Below are positions 16,997 to 29,567 of a stretch of 49,117 bases of DNA, piece after piece. The DNA comes from Desulfobacter postgatei. GTDB taxonomy: Bacteria > Desulfobacterota > Desulfobacteria > Desulfobacterales > Desulfobacteraceae. The DNA lies in assembly GCA_002747145.1 (NCBI GenBank), contig PDTI01000040.1, positions 1-49,117 of the forward strand, written 5' to 3'. The position numbers were made by a program, and so were the translations under genes. Each line of letters starts with the position of its first letter. Position 1 is the stretch's first letter. Under the pieces are notes generated by a model. The model was not told the origin of the DNA. It did not search any database and saw nothing but the letters and a program-made list of their open reading frames with translations.

Positions 16997-18919
16997 TTAT
17001 ATGGATTTTGCCATCAGGTCTCCCACAAGGGCGGAAAACCGTGCTGGATTATCAAGCTTGCCACCTTCGGAAATCACGGCAATATCATAAAGCAGGTCAC
17101 AATAGTCCGTGAGCACGGGATTTGTGGTATCGGTCTCAAACACAGACTTAATTTTTTCCATGACCGGATGGGTGACATTAACTTCCAGGGACCGCTTCTG
17201 ATCCGGTGCTTTCTGGCCCGAGGCTTTCAGGATTTTTTCCATATAAGCGCTCATGGCCCATTCATCGCCTGACAGGCAGGAGACAGAGTCCTTGAGCCGG
17301 TTGGAGACCACCACATCCTTCACCTTGCTTTCCAATTTGCCTTTAAGAAAAGAGAGCAGCGCAGAATACTCATTTTTCTTTTCGTCATCCACCTTTTCCA
17401 GGTCAAGATCGCCCTTTTCAGCACTTTTCAGTTTCTTTTCCTTGTACTCCGGCAGGGACTGGGTCACCCATTCATCAATGGGGTCCACCATGAGAAGAAC
17501 TTCGTAGTCCTTTGCTTTGAGCGCTTCAAGCAGCGGGGAATTGACAAGGGAGGCCAGATTTTCACCTGTGATGTAGTAAATCTCTTTCTGGTCCTCTTGC
17601 ATGTTTTCAATGTACTGGTCAAGGGTCACATATTTGTCACCGGACTTGGTGGTTTTGTACCGCAGCAACGATGCCAGCCGTTCCTTGTTGTCATAATCCG
17701 TGGGGATACCGGCTTTAAGCGCCTGGCCGAACTCTTCATAGAATTCAATGTATTTGTCATCTTCCATGCCTTCAAGCCGGGCAAAAATCTGTTTGACCAG
17801 ATTTTTTCGGATATTTCTGACCAGGCGGTTTTCCTGAAGAATCTCGCGGCTGACATTGAGATTCAAATCCGGGGCATCCACAATCCCCTGGACAAAGCCC
17901 AGGTATTCGGGCAGAAGCTCCTTGCAGTCATCCATGATGAAAATCCGTTTGCAGTAAAGCTGCATGCCGTGTTTCCGTTCCGGCCGGAACATGTCAAAGG
18001 GGGCTTTGGAGGGAAGATACATGAGCACATCATACTCGGTGACCCCTTCAAATTTTTTGTGAATAATTTCAAAAGGGTCATCCCAGTTATGGGAGATGTG
18101 CTTATAAAACTCCTTGTGCTCATCTTCGGTCACATCATCCTTGGACTTGGCCCAGATCGCTTTCATGGAGTTCAGGGTTTCATCTTTTCTGACTTTCCGA
18201 AAGGTTTCCCCAATGGGCTTGCCGTCCTTATCTTTGATAATCTCATTTTCAGGAATGGGCTCGCTGGTCTCCACGTTCATGATGATGGGGTAGGTTACAA
18301 AGTCGGAATGTTTTTTAACGATGTTGCGGATAATGTACTCTTCGGTGAAATCCTTGTCCCCCTCTTCCGGGTCTTTAAGGAACAGGGTGATCTGGGTGCC
18401 CCGGTCTTGTTTTTCAATCTCTTCAAGGGTATATTCACCCTGGCCGTCGGATTCCCACCGCACACCCTTTTCCTGGCCCGGGGCTTTGGTGTCCAGGCGC
18501 ACCTTGTCTGCCACGATAAACGCAGAATAAAACCCTACGCCAAACTGGCCGATGAGCTCCGGGGAGAGGCCTGTTTCATTTTTTGATTTTTCCAGAGCTT
18601 CCATAAAAGCAGCGGTGCCGGACTGGGCAATGGTGCCGATATTGGCGTCAACCTCGTCAAAGGTCATGCCGATACCGTTATCCGTAATGGTGAAGGTCTT
18701 GGCGTCCTTGTCCGCAGCCAGGCGGATATGATAATCATTGTCATCGGCAAACAGGTCCGGTTCTGTCTGTTCCTTGAACCTGGCCTTGTCAATGGCATCC
18801 GAGGCGTTTGAAATCAATTCCCGGATAAAAATTTCCTGGTTGGAATAAAGCGAGTGGATAATCAGATGCAAAAGCTGTTGCACTTCGGTTTTAAATTGTC
18901 TGGTTTCTTTCTCTGACAT
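16997..18919 (-). CDS. htpG: Chaperone HtpG (Hsp90)
   Basis: A 640-residue ATP-dependent chaperone with the Bergerat-fold ATPase at the N-terminus: [26 protein letters not shown] and [15 protein letters not shown]. The middle domain has the [20 protein letters not shown] catalytic-loop region, and a C-terminal dimerisation domain follows. Length is normal for bacterial HtpG. It is the first gene of a tight minus-strand operon with rimO, the polyprenyl synthase and the FlgT-like protein. An AGGAGC site precedes the ATG. Confidence 0.97.
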   Translation of the reverse strand: MSEKETRQFKTEVQQLLHLIIHSLYSNQEIFIRELISNASDAIDKARFKEQTEPDLFADDNDYHIRLAADKDAKTFTITDNGIGMTFDEVDANIGTIAQSGTAAFMEALEKSKNETGLSPELIGQFGVGFYSAFIVADKVRLDTKAPGQEKGVRWESDGQGEYTLEEIEKQDRGTQITLFLKDPEEGDKDFTEEYIIRNIVKKHSDFVTYPIIMNVETSEPIPENEIIKDKDGKPIGETFRKVRKDETLNSMKAIWAKSKDDVTEDEHKEFYKHISHNWDDPFEIIHKKFEGVTEYDVLMYLPSKAPFDMFRPERKHGMQLYCKRIFIMDDCKELLPEYLGFVQGIVDAPDLNLNVSREILQENRLVRNIRKNLVKQIFARLEGMEDDKYIEFYEEFGQALKAGIPTDYDNKERLASLLRYKTTKSGDKYVTLDQYIENMQEDQKEIYYITGENLASLVNSPLLEALKAKDYEVLLMVDPIDEWVTQSLPEYKEKKLKSAEKGDLDLEKVDDEKKNEYSALLSFLKGKLESKVKDVVVSNRLKDSVSCLSGDEWAMSAYMEKILKASGQKAPDQKRSLEVNVTHPVMEKIKSVFETDTTNPVLTDYCDLLYDIAVISEGGKLDNPARFSALVGDLMAKSI

Positions 18920-18959
18920 TGCAGCTCCTAAAGGATTTTACAGTTAAAATTAAATTTTT

Positions 18960-18992
18960 TAATAATAATTATCGCAAAAAGCCGATTGTCAA
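18960..18992 (-). promoter_or_regulatory. Probable sigma-70-type promoter of htpG
   Basis: Reading the minus strand, TTGACA (18992-18987) is followed by an AT-rich TAATTATTATT stretch about 15-17 bp on, giving a plausible -10 element. No CIRCE or HrcA operator was seen. Confidence 0.45.
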
Positions 18993-19011
18993 GCGCAGAT
19001 AAGGAAGATTC

Positions 19012-19590
19012 ATGAACATCCCTTCATATATTGAAAAACTTCATTCCGCTGTTGTTTCGGCCGACCACCCGCCGCCTCCGGACACCGGGCAGTATAAACC
19101 CGCATCTGTGATGGCGCTTTTTCTGTTCAATCAGGAACCGTCGCTGCTCTTTATCCAGAAAGCAGACCGGGAAGGGTATGCCTGGCGCAACCAGATGGCT
19201 TTCCCCGGCGGGCATCTGGAGAAAGCAGATGGGTCGGCCAGCCAGGCGGCCTTTCGTGAGCTGTATGAAGAAACAGGCATTATGCCTGATAATGTGCAGT
19301 ACATCGGATCCCTGGGCCATTTTCAGACCTTGAAAAACAGGGATATCCACGCATTTACCGGAGTCTGGAATCAGCAAGATGAGATCGTTTTTGCGCCACA
19401 CGAAATTTCAAGGGTGTTTGAAATACCCTTTGGAACGCTTCGGCAGACTCACCTGGAAAAGGGATTTGCCGGCCGCAGCCCCAATGTCATGGAATTGACT
19501 TATCCATATAAAGACGTGGTGATATGGGGGGTGACGGCCCAGATTGTTCATCACTTAATCGAAGTGGTCGGAGACATATCAGAAAATTGA
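19012..19590 (+). CDS. Nudix hydrolase, CoA pyrophosphatase (NudL-like)
   Basis: A 192-residue Nudix protein. The Nudix box reads GGHLEKADGSASQAAFRELY followed by EETGI. The acidic residue three positions after the glycines and the D before GS align with the NudL/CoA-pyrophosphatase subgroup rather than the canonical G-x5-E spacing. WRNQMAFPGG just before it is also typical. These enzymes split CoA or related dinucleotide pyrophosphates. An AAGGAAG site precedes the ATG. It is divergent from htpG and appears to stand alone. Confidence 0.85.
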   Translation: MNIPSYIEKLHSAVVSADHPPPPDTGQYKPASVMALFLFNQEPSLLFIQKADREGYAWRNQMAFPGGHLEKADGSASQAAFRELYEETGIMPDNVQYIGSLGHFQTLKNRDIHAFTGVWNQQDEIVFAPHEISRVFEIPFGTLRQTHLEKGFAGRSPNVMELTYPYKDVVIWGVTAQIVHHLIEVVGDISEN

Positions 19591-19631
19591 CGCGACAGGC
19601 TGTCCGCTCCCTCTGTTGCGTAAACACAAGC

Positions 19632-19880
19632 TTATTCGTTGTTGATCCTGGTGTTTAACCTGATAGACACCTTAACAACCAGAAAACCGGAAAGTCCTGC
19701 CAACAGCAACGGAAACCATATATGGCGGGCAAACCTAGGGTCGCCGCCAGCCACAATCACCCCGCCCACGGCAAAGCAGAAGACCAGCACCATGGACCAG
19801 ATCAGAACCCGGCAGGCAAAGTTGGAATCATACCAGGGCGTTATGGTTTTTCTAAAAACGGGATTCGGGTCAAGCTGCAT
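19632..19880 (-). CDS. Small two-helix membrane protein, unknown function
   Basis: An 82-residue protein with two predicted membrane helices (about 25-45 and 53-70) and a charged N-terminal segment, MQLDPNPVFRKTITPWYDSN. It ends in a basic-polar tail. I recognise no family. It is convergent with the Nudix gene and divergent from nrdD, sharing the nrdD upstream region that carries the NrdR boxes. Its reading frame is clean and no better alternative frame exists, but the evidence is limited to that. Confidence 0.55.
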   Translation of the reverse strand: MQLDPNPVFRKTITPWYDSNFACRVLIWSMVLVFCFAVGGVIVAGGDPRFARHIWFPLLLAGLSGFLVVKVSIRLNTRINNE

Positions 19881-19909
19881 GGTGCTCCTGGGTGACTTGT
19901 GTCAAAAAA

Positions 19910-19955
19910 CCACAATATATAGTTTTTTTTCTTGACATCTAACTATATATTGCAT
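19910..19955 (+). promoter_or_regulatory. Tandem NrdR boxes in the nrdD promoter
   Basis: Two 10-bp cores fit the NrdR consensus CWATATATWG exactly: CAATATATAG (19913-19922) and CTATATATTG (19943-19952). Their starts are 30 bp apart, about three helical turns, as in known NrdR-controlled promoters. TTGACA (19932-19937) lies between them, so NrdR bound to the second box would cover the promoter. NrdR represses ribonucleotide reductase genes when dATP is high. Confidence 0.85.
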
Positions 19956-20039
19956 TAACCTTGATCTGCAGTCCGGGATTTCCTGCCTGCATTTCCATCA
20001 GAATATGTAAATATCAATCAGATTTCAAGGGGTAGCCAG

Positions 20040-22160
20040 ATGTTTGAACAGATCAAAAAAAGAGACGGGCGGGTAGCTGCGTTTGATTCTTCTAAAATAA
20101 CAAATGCGTTGGTCAAAGCAGGTGCCGCGACCAACGAATTCAACGGCAGGGACGCCAAAAAAATGACCATGCGGGTACTGACCCTTGCCCGGGATCTTCA
20201 CCTGGGACCCATTCCCGAAGTGGAGGAGATCCAGGATATTGTGGAACGGGTGCTTTTGGATTCCCCGTTTTACAAAACGGCCAAGGCATACATCCTCTAC
20301 CGGGAGCAGCATAACCAGATCCGGAAAATAGCCATCAATGAAAACGTCGGTCTCATGGAATCTTATATCAGCCGCATGGACTGGAAGGTCAGGGAAAATT
20401 CAAACATGAGCTACTCCCTCCAGGGGCTGAACAATTACATCTCTTCGGATATCACAGCCGAATACTGGCTCAATAAAATCTATCCCCCGGCCATCCGGGA
20501 TGCCCATTATGCCGGAGATATCCATATCCATGATTTAAGCCTTCTGTCCGTATACTGTGTGGGCTGGGATCTGCAGGATCTTCTCCTTGAAGGATTCAAA
20601 GGCGTGGCCGGTAAGGTGGAATCCTCTCCGCCCAAACATTTCAGAAGCGCCCTGGGCCAGGTTGTCAATTTTTTCTATACCTTGCAGGGAGAAGCGGCAG
20701 GGGCCCAGGCCATGTCCAATTTCGATACCTTGCTGGCCCCCTTTGTCCGGTATGACAACCTTGAATACAAAGAGGTCAAACAGGCGCTGCAGGAATTTGT
20801 TTTCAACATCAATATCCCCACCCGGGTGGGCTTTCAGACGCCGTTCACCAACATTACCATGGATCTGAACGTGCCGGGCACGCTCAAGGACAGCCCTGTC
20901 ATCATCGGCGGAAAATATCAGAAAGAGACCTATGCTGCATTCCAATCTGAGATGGACATGATCAATTCAGCCTTTGCAGAAGTGATGATGGAAGGCGATG
21001 CCAAGGGCAGGGTCTTCACATTCCCCATTCCCACCTATAATATTACGGCAGATTTTAACTGGTCCAACCCCAAACTGGAAAATATCTGGAAAATGACGGG
21101 TAAATACGGCATCCCCTATTTTTCCAACTTTGTCAATTCCGACATGGACCCCGAGGATGCGCGCTCCATGTGCTGCCGCCTGAGACTGGACAACCGGGAA
21201 CTGCGCAAGCGTGGCGGCGGTCTTTTCGGTGCAAATCCGTTGACCGGCTCCATTGGGGTGGTTACCCTGAACCTGCCCAGGATCGGGCGCCTTGCCCAGG
21301 ATGAGGCTGATTTTTTCAAACGCATGGATAAACTGATTGATATCAGTGCAGAATCTTTGGGCATCAAGCGCAAAATTCTTGAAAAATTTACCGAAGGCGA
21401 CCTGTACCCGTATTCAAAATTTTATTTGAGAAAAATCAAGGAAAACACCGGTGTTTACTGGCGCAACCATTTTTCCACCATTGGCGTTCTTGGCATGAAT
21501 GAAGCCTGCCTTAATTTCCTGGGCACGGACAGCGGCATTGCCACCCCCCGGGGCCAGGCCTTTGCCATCAAGGTCATGGATCATATCCGAAGCAAAATCG
21601 AAAGCCTGCAGGAAGCGACCGGTGAAATATTCAACCTGGAAGCAACCCCTGCCGAAGGCACCACCTACCGGTTTGCCAAACTGGATAAAAAGAAATTCAA
21701 AAACATTGTGTGCGCCAATGAAGAACAGTTTAAAAACGGATCTGATCCCTTTTACACCAACTCCACCCACCTGCCGGTGAACTATACCGACGATCTGTTT
21801 GAGGCCCTGGAACTGCAGGACGAACTGCAGACAAAATACACCGGCGGTACGGTTCAGCACCTGTTCCTGGGTGAGGAGGTCGTTGACACTGAAACGGTCA
21901 AACACATGGTATCCAAAGTGTCCAACACCTTCCGTCTGCCATATTTCACCCTGACACCCACCTTCAGTGTCTGCCCCTCCCACGGCTATATTTCAGGGGA
22001 ACATGCCAAATGTGATACCTGCAATGCCGATACGGAAATCTACTCCAGGGTGGTGGGCTATCTGCGGCCGGTGAGCCAGTGGAACAACGGCAAGCAAACG
22101 GAATTTAACATGCGAAAGACCTACACCCCCCATAAAGTGGTGGCAAAGATCGCATCCTAA
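20040..22160 (+). CDS. nrdD: Anaerobic ribonucleoside-triphosphate reductase NrdD
   Basis: A 706-residue class III ribonucleotide reductase making dNTPs without oxygen. The N-terminal ATP-cone starts IKKRDGRVAAFDSSKITNAL. The C-terminus has a Cys-rich zinc site (CPSHGY...CDTC) and the glycyl-radical loop RVVGYLRPVSQWNNGK. Radical generation is done by the adjacent NrdG. An AGGGG site precedes the start, and the promoter carries two NrdR boxes. Length is normal for the family. Confidence 0.96.
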   Translation: MFEQIKKRDGRVAAFDSSKITNALVKAGAATNEFNGRDAKKMTMRVLTLARDLHLGPIPEVEEIQDIVERVLLDSPFYKTAKAYILYREQHNQIRKIAINENVGLMESYISRMDWKVRENSNMSYSLQGLNNYISSDITAEYWLNKIYPPAIRDAHYAGDIHIHDLSLLSVYCVGWDLQDLLLEGFKGVAGKVESSPPKHFRSALGQVVNFFYTLQGEAAGAQAMSNFDTLLAPFVRYDNLEYKEVKQALQEFVFNINIPTRVGFQTPFTNITMDLNVPGTLKDSPVIIGGKYQKETYAAFQSEMDMINSAFAEVMMEGDAKGRVFTFPIPTYNITADFNWSNPKLENIWKMTGKYGIPYFSNFVNSDMDPEDARSMCCRLRLDNRELRKRGGGLFGANPLTGSIGVVTLNLPRIGRLAQDEADFFKRMDKLIDISAESLGIKRKILEKFTEGDLYPYSKFYLRKIKENTGVYWRNHFSTIGVLGMNEACLNFLGTDSGIATPRGQAFAIKVMDHIRSKIESLQEATGEIFNLEATPAEGTTYRFAKLDKKKFKNIVCANEEQFKNGSDPFYTNSTHLPVNYTDDLFEALELQDELQTKYTGGTVQHLFLGEEVVDTETVKHMVSKVSNTFRLPYFTLTPTFSVCPSHGYISGEHAKCDTCNADTEIYSRVVGYLRPVSQWNNGKQTEFNMRKTYTPHKVVAKIAS

Positions 22161-22172
22161 GCTTATCATCCC

Positions 22173-22904
22173 ATGTATATTGGCGGATTTCAAAAAAATT
22201 CTCTGATTGATTTTCCGGGAACCATCGCCTGTGTCGTGTTTACCCGGGGGTGTAACTTTACCTGCCCCTATTGCCACAATCCCGATCTTGTTGCCGGAAG
22301 GACCGTCCCTGACAGGAAGGGGCCTTCCAGCAGCCCGGGCTCGGACATGTCGGATCAAAAAAAGATTCTGGGATTTCTGGATAAACGCAGAGGCATGATT
22401 GAAGGGGTTGCCATCACCGGCGGAGAACCCAGCCTTCAAGGGGATCTGATTGATTTTATCCAAACGGTCAGGCAGATGGGGTACAAAATCAAACTGGATA
22501 CCAACGGCACAGCCCCCGGAATACTAAGCGCACTGTTTGACCAGGGCGTTGTGGATTATCTGGCCATGGATATTAAAACAGATACAGACCACTATCCTAT
22601 GCTGATGAAGAATCCCGGACACCTGGACCGGGTCATGGAAAGCATTTCGTTGATCATGGAAAAAGCACCGGCCTATGAGTTCAGGACCACCTGCGCAAAG
22701 CCGTTTGTCACACCGGGGATCATGGAAAATATAGGCAGAATGATCCAAGGGGCATCATCCTATATACTCCAGCCCTGTTCCCGGAACGTGAATATGCTGG
22801 ACCCGGATTTTGCCGCCGAAGATGATCATTTCCCAGGTGTCGATGACATGGCGGCATTGAAGGCCGCTGTTTTGCCTTTTGTGGAGAATACCAGAATAAG
22901 ATAA
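22173..22904 (+). CDS. nrdG: Anaerobic RNR-activating radical-SAM protein NrdG
   Basis: A 243-residue radical-SAM activase that installs the glycyl radical on NrdD using S-adenosylmethionine. It opens with GGFQKNSLIDFPGTIACVVF and carries the cluster motif CNFTCPYC (CxxxCxxC), followed by ITGGEP. It is longer than E. coli NrdG (about 154 residues) and belongs to the longer form common in strict anaerobes. It lies 12 bp after nrdD and ends the operon. Confidence 0.92.
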   Translation: MYIGGFQKNSLIDFPGTIACVVFTRGCNFTCPYCHNPDLVAGRTVPDRKGPSSSPGSDMSDQKKILGFLDKRRGMIEGVAITGGEPSLQGDLIDFIQTVRQMGYKIKLDTNGTAPGILSALFDQGVVDYLAMDIKTDTDHYPMLMKNPGHLDRVMESISLIMEKAPAYEFRTTCAKPFVTPGIMENIGRMIQGASSYILQPCSRNVNMLDPDFAAEDDHFPGVDDMAALKAAVLPFVENTRIR

Positions 22905-22945
22905 GCGCCTGTCGAAGTTCGAAGCGAGATCGTATAAACATTTAT

Positions 22946-22981
22946 ATGAAAGAACTAAGCAAACCCATTTGGTTCTTTCAT
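22946..22981 (+). terminator. Hairpin after nrdDG
   Basis: ATGAAAGAAC and GTTCTTTCAT form a perfect 10-bp stem with an inner CAAA/TTTG extension. It is followed by a T-rich TGTTTGTTGT rather than a clean T-run. It is likely the nrdDG transcription end but not a textbook terminator. Confidence 0.5.
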
Positions 22982-23074
22982 TGTTTGTTGTGGGCAGACC
23001 TCGGTGAAAGACCCGGTCGCCCCATGGGCCGTTCGTTCAGTCCTAAATTTAGAATTGCTTTTGCCGATGCCATT

Positions 23075-23103
23075 TTGCTTGATGAATCAGACAGTTTATT
23101 ATA
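23075..23103 (+). promoter_or_regulatory. Candidate promoter for dnaN-gyrB
   Basis: TTGCTT (23075-23080) and TATTAT (23097-23102) with a 16-bp spacer lie about 40 bp before the dnaN start. No DnaA box cluster or dnaA gene is present in the preceding 240 bp. Confidence 0.4.
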
Positions 23104-23143
23104 GACTTGTCTGGTTTAACAGAATGATAAATAAGGATTCTAA

Positions 23144-26676
<3,533 letters not shown>

Positions 26677-26798
26677 GTAATATTTCAACAAAAACAGGTG
26701 GTTGGAAAAGGGTTTTCTGCATAGATGTGAGGGGGAACATTCTTCTGCAGCGCCCCAGGTAGGGGATTTTGTTCAAACACAAAAAAGGAGCGTTTAAT

Positions 26799-27326
26799 AT
26801 GGCAGGATTAAATAAGGTCATGCTTATCGGCAGATTGGGAAGAGACCCTGAAATTCGGTATTCCCAGCAGGGAACGGCTGTGGTGAACTTTTCCCTGGCG
26901 ACCAGTGAGCAATGGACGGATAAAAATACAGGTGAGCGCCAGGAAAGAACCGAATGGCATAGAATTGTAGTATTCGGCAAACAGGCTGAGACCTGTGAAA
27001 GATACCTGTCAAAAGGCAGGCAAATCTACCTGGAAGGCCGGCTTCAGACCCGGTCCTGGGAAAAAGAGGGCCAAACACATTATACGACGGAAATTGTCGT
27101 TTCCAACTTCATGTTTCTGGGCAGTCGGGATGGTGACAGCCAGTCCGGTTCCGGGGGGGGCGGTTACCAGACAGACGGCTATCAGAACCCGCCCAATTCC
27201 GGCGGTGGGGCAGGGTATACGCCGAACCGGCCTGCGCCTGATTCAGATAATTTCCAGGGGCCTGCCCAGCCTGGCATGCCGGATGGGCATGACCCATCCA
27301 TCCCGGATGACGACATCCCGTTTTAG
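26799..27326 (+). CDS. ssb: Single-stranded DNA-binding protein
   Basis: A 175-residue SSB with an N-terminal OB fold ([20 protein letters not shown], followed by [10 protein letters not shown] and [12 protein letters not shown]). A Gly/Pro/Gln-rich disordered linker follows, and the acidic tip DDDIPF recruits partner proteins. The ORF track starts at TTG 26769; AAAAGGAG eight bases before ATG 26799 makes the latter the start. It follows gyrB by 122 bp, and a family B repeat begins on its stop codon. Confidence 0.95.
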   Translation: MAGLNKVMLIGRLGRDPEIRYSQQGTAVVNFSLATSEQWTDKNTGERQERTEWHRIVVFGKQAETCERYLSKGRQIYLEGRLQTRSWEKEGQTHYTTEIVVSNFMFLGSRDGDSQSGSGGGGYQTDGYQNPPNSGGGAGYTPNRPAPDSDNFQGPAQPGMPDGHDPSIPDDDIPF

Positions 27327-27465
27327 GCCGATGCTCAGCATTAAATCCACCACAGCTGCGCCGGATTTTAAGTTGCCCTCAAGGCACGCCAATGGACGTA
27401 TATTGGATATATGTATCCATTGGTAAACGCCCTTAAAAGACAATCAGATGGGTGATTTTGAAGCA
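27326..27465. repeat. Family B repeat copy downstream of ssb
   Basis: Diverged copy: GGCCGATGCTCAGCATTAAA at the left, the shared GCCGGATTTTAAGT block, an inner dyad CCAATGGACGTATAT/ATATGTATCCATTGG, then CTTAAAAGACA and GGGTGATTTTG. It starts within the ssb stop codon and may serve as its 3-prime hairpin. The right end is too diverged to place exactly. Confidence 0.65.
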
Positions 27466-27575
27466 AAAGCTGATGAACGAAAATTTATGAGAGAGGTGTC
27501 CTTAAAGGTATGGTTGATATTGAAGAGGGAAGGGAATTGAGCCTTGAGGATGCAAAAAAACACCTGAATCTTTAA
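27466..27575 (+). pseudogene. Possible antitoxin C-terminal remnant with a frameshift
   Basis: One frame reads ADERKFMREVSLK, and after an apparent 1-bp deletion the next frame continues GMVDIEEGRELSLEDAKKHL to a TAA at 27573. The combined reading resembles the C-terminal end of RelB/ParD-type antitoxins (pattern xEVxxGxxDIExGRxxSLEEAKxxL). No toxin gene is visible. The call rests on pattern recognition of about 36 codons. Confidence 0.35.
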
Positions 27576-27639
27576 TGATATGCCTCAATTTTTTAAAGTT
27601 TAACAAAACTGGTATGACATTAATGAATACGGTAGGGCA

Positions 27640-27801
27640 ATGATGACTAAATGGGGCATATTTCTTCTTTTCACAGGGTTTCTGGCATTTTTCATCAATT
27701 TTAATAACTCGGTTGTAGCGTTTCTTTGGGCAGTGATTCCCATTACATTCTGTACAATAATGCCAATTGTGCAAACAATAAAATATTCAAAGAGACTGTA
27801 G
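27640..27801 (+). CDS. Possible 53-residue membrane protein
   Basis: Too short for the ORF track. ATG 27640 to TAG 27801 encodes MMTKWGIFLLFTGFLAFFIN followed by a second hydrophobic stretch and a basic tail (KYSKRL). It would form two membrane helices with positive C-terminus. A TAGGG lies just upstream. The hydrophobic-helix layout is coherent, but no family is recognised and there is no conservation evidence. Confidence 0.35.
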   Translation: MMTKWGIFLLFTGFLAFFINFNNSVVAFLWAVIPITFCTIMPIVQTIKYSKRL

Positions 27802-27902
27802 TTCGTTGCTGTAGCAAAACGACAGAGACAGATAGGAAGTTGCTTTTTGCCAAGCAAAGTATAAAAAAGTCGTACAGATGCACAAGAGTCTGAAATATGG
27901 CC

Positions 27903-27946
27903 CCAACCGAGCACGGCCACAACATGTTGTGGCCGTGCTCGGTTGG
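27903..27946. repeat. 44-bp perfect palindrome
   Basis: Each half is 22 bp, beginning CCAACCGAGCACGGCCACAA, and the two halves are exact reverse complements meeting at CATG. There is no spacer. It lies about 120 bp upstream of the tRNA-Val promoter, outside any supported gene. It could extrude as a cruciform or be a large operator or recombination site. It is not followed by a T-run. Confidence 0.95.
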
Positions 27947-28022
27947 TACCTCGCCTCATGAACGATGGTTGGGAGCAGAAACAATCCCTAAGTGGATGCT
28001 TGGGGGAAATAAAAAAAATTGC

Positions 28023-28051
28023 TTGACACTCATATTGGCACTTGATATACA
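28023..28051 (+). promoter_or_regulatory. Promoter of the tRNA-Val/tRNA-Asp operon
   Basis: TTGACA (28023-28028) and TATACA (28046-28051) are separated by exactly 17 bp and end 12 bp before tRNA-Val. This is a near-consensus vegetative promoter. Confidence 0.85.
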
Positions 28052-28063
28052 TGCTCACGTTTT

Positions 28064-28139
28064 GGGCGATTAACTCAGTTGGGAGAGTGCAAGCCTTACA
28101 AGCTTGAAGTCGCAGGTTCAAGCCCTGCATCGCCCACCA
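28064..28139 (+). tRNA. tRNA-Val (anticodon UAC)
   Basis: A 76-nt cloverleaf with acceptor arms GGGCGAT/ATCGCCC, anticodon loop CTTACAA giving UAC, T-arm GGTTCAAGCC and an encoded CCA end. It is the first of two tRNAs in one transcription unit. Confidence 0.95.
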
Positions 28140-28157
28140 TAGAAAGAAGTAAGATAC

Positions 28158-28234
28158 GGGGGTGTAGTTCAGTTGGTTAGAACGCTAGCCTGTCACGCTA
28201 GAGGCCGCGAGTTCGAGTCTCGTCACTCCCGCCA
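28158..28234 (+). tRNA. tRNA-Asp (anticodon GUC)
   Basis: A 77-nt cloverleaf with acceptor arms GGGGGTG/CACTCCC (one G-U pair), anticodon stem-loop GCCTGTCACGC giving GUC, T-arm GAGTTCGAGTCTC and an encoded CCA. It lies 18 bp after tRNA-Val. Confidence 0.95.
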
Positions 28235-28240
28235 CAATAA

Positions 28241-28278
28241 AAAAAACTTTTGAGGCTACTCAAAAGTTTTTTTGTTTT
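28241..28278. terminator. Bidirectional intrinsic terminator between tRNA operon and leuB
   Basis: AAAAACTTTTGAG and CTCAAAAGTTTTT form a perfect 13-bp stem with a GCTA loop, followed by T-runs on the plus strand and by A-runs (T on the minus strand) on the other side. It should stop both the tRNA operon and the convergent leuB. Confidence 0.9.
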
Positions 28279-28312
28279 TGATGGACAAAAAACGGCCATG
28301 GAGAAAAAATGC

Positions 28313-29335
<1,023 letters not shown>

Positions 29336-29567
29336 TTAATCAGGTTTATAAATAATAAATTTTATTAAATAATACTGGAATATTTAAGATAAGGCAATAT
29401 ACAAGAACAACAAATTGTGAATAGCGTTTGAACAAAAACCCTGTGTGGGGATATAACCTGAATACGCGACACACTTTTTGAAATGCTTTGAAATCATTGA
29501 TAAAAGGCTATTTTATGACTTCACCTGTGAGGTGAAAGCCAAAATCAATTATCAAAGAGGTGTTGCC

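Noticed and set aside
17597-18586. 329-residue plus-strand ORF within htpG
   Set aside because: Antisense to well-supported htpG coding sequence, with no recognisable domain or ribosome-binding site.
22905-23143. Replication origin next to dnaN-gyrB
   Set aside because: dnaA and recF are absent and no cluster of TTATNCACA boxes is visible in the 240-bp gap.
27600-28130. 176-residue minus-strand ORF
   Set aside because: Runs antisense through tRNA-Val and the perfect palindrome; its apparent sequence is a product of these RNA and repeat features.
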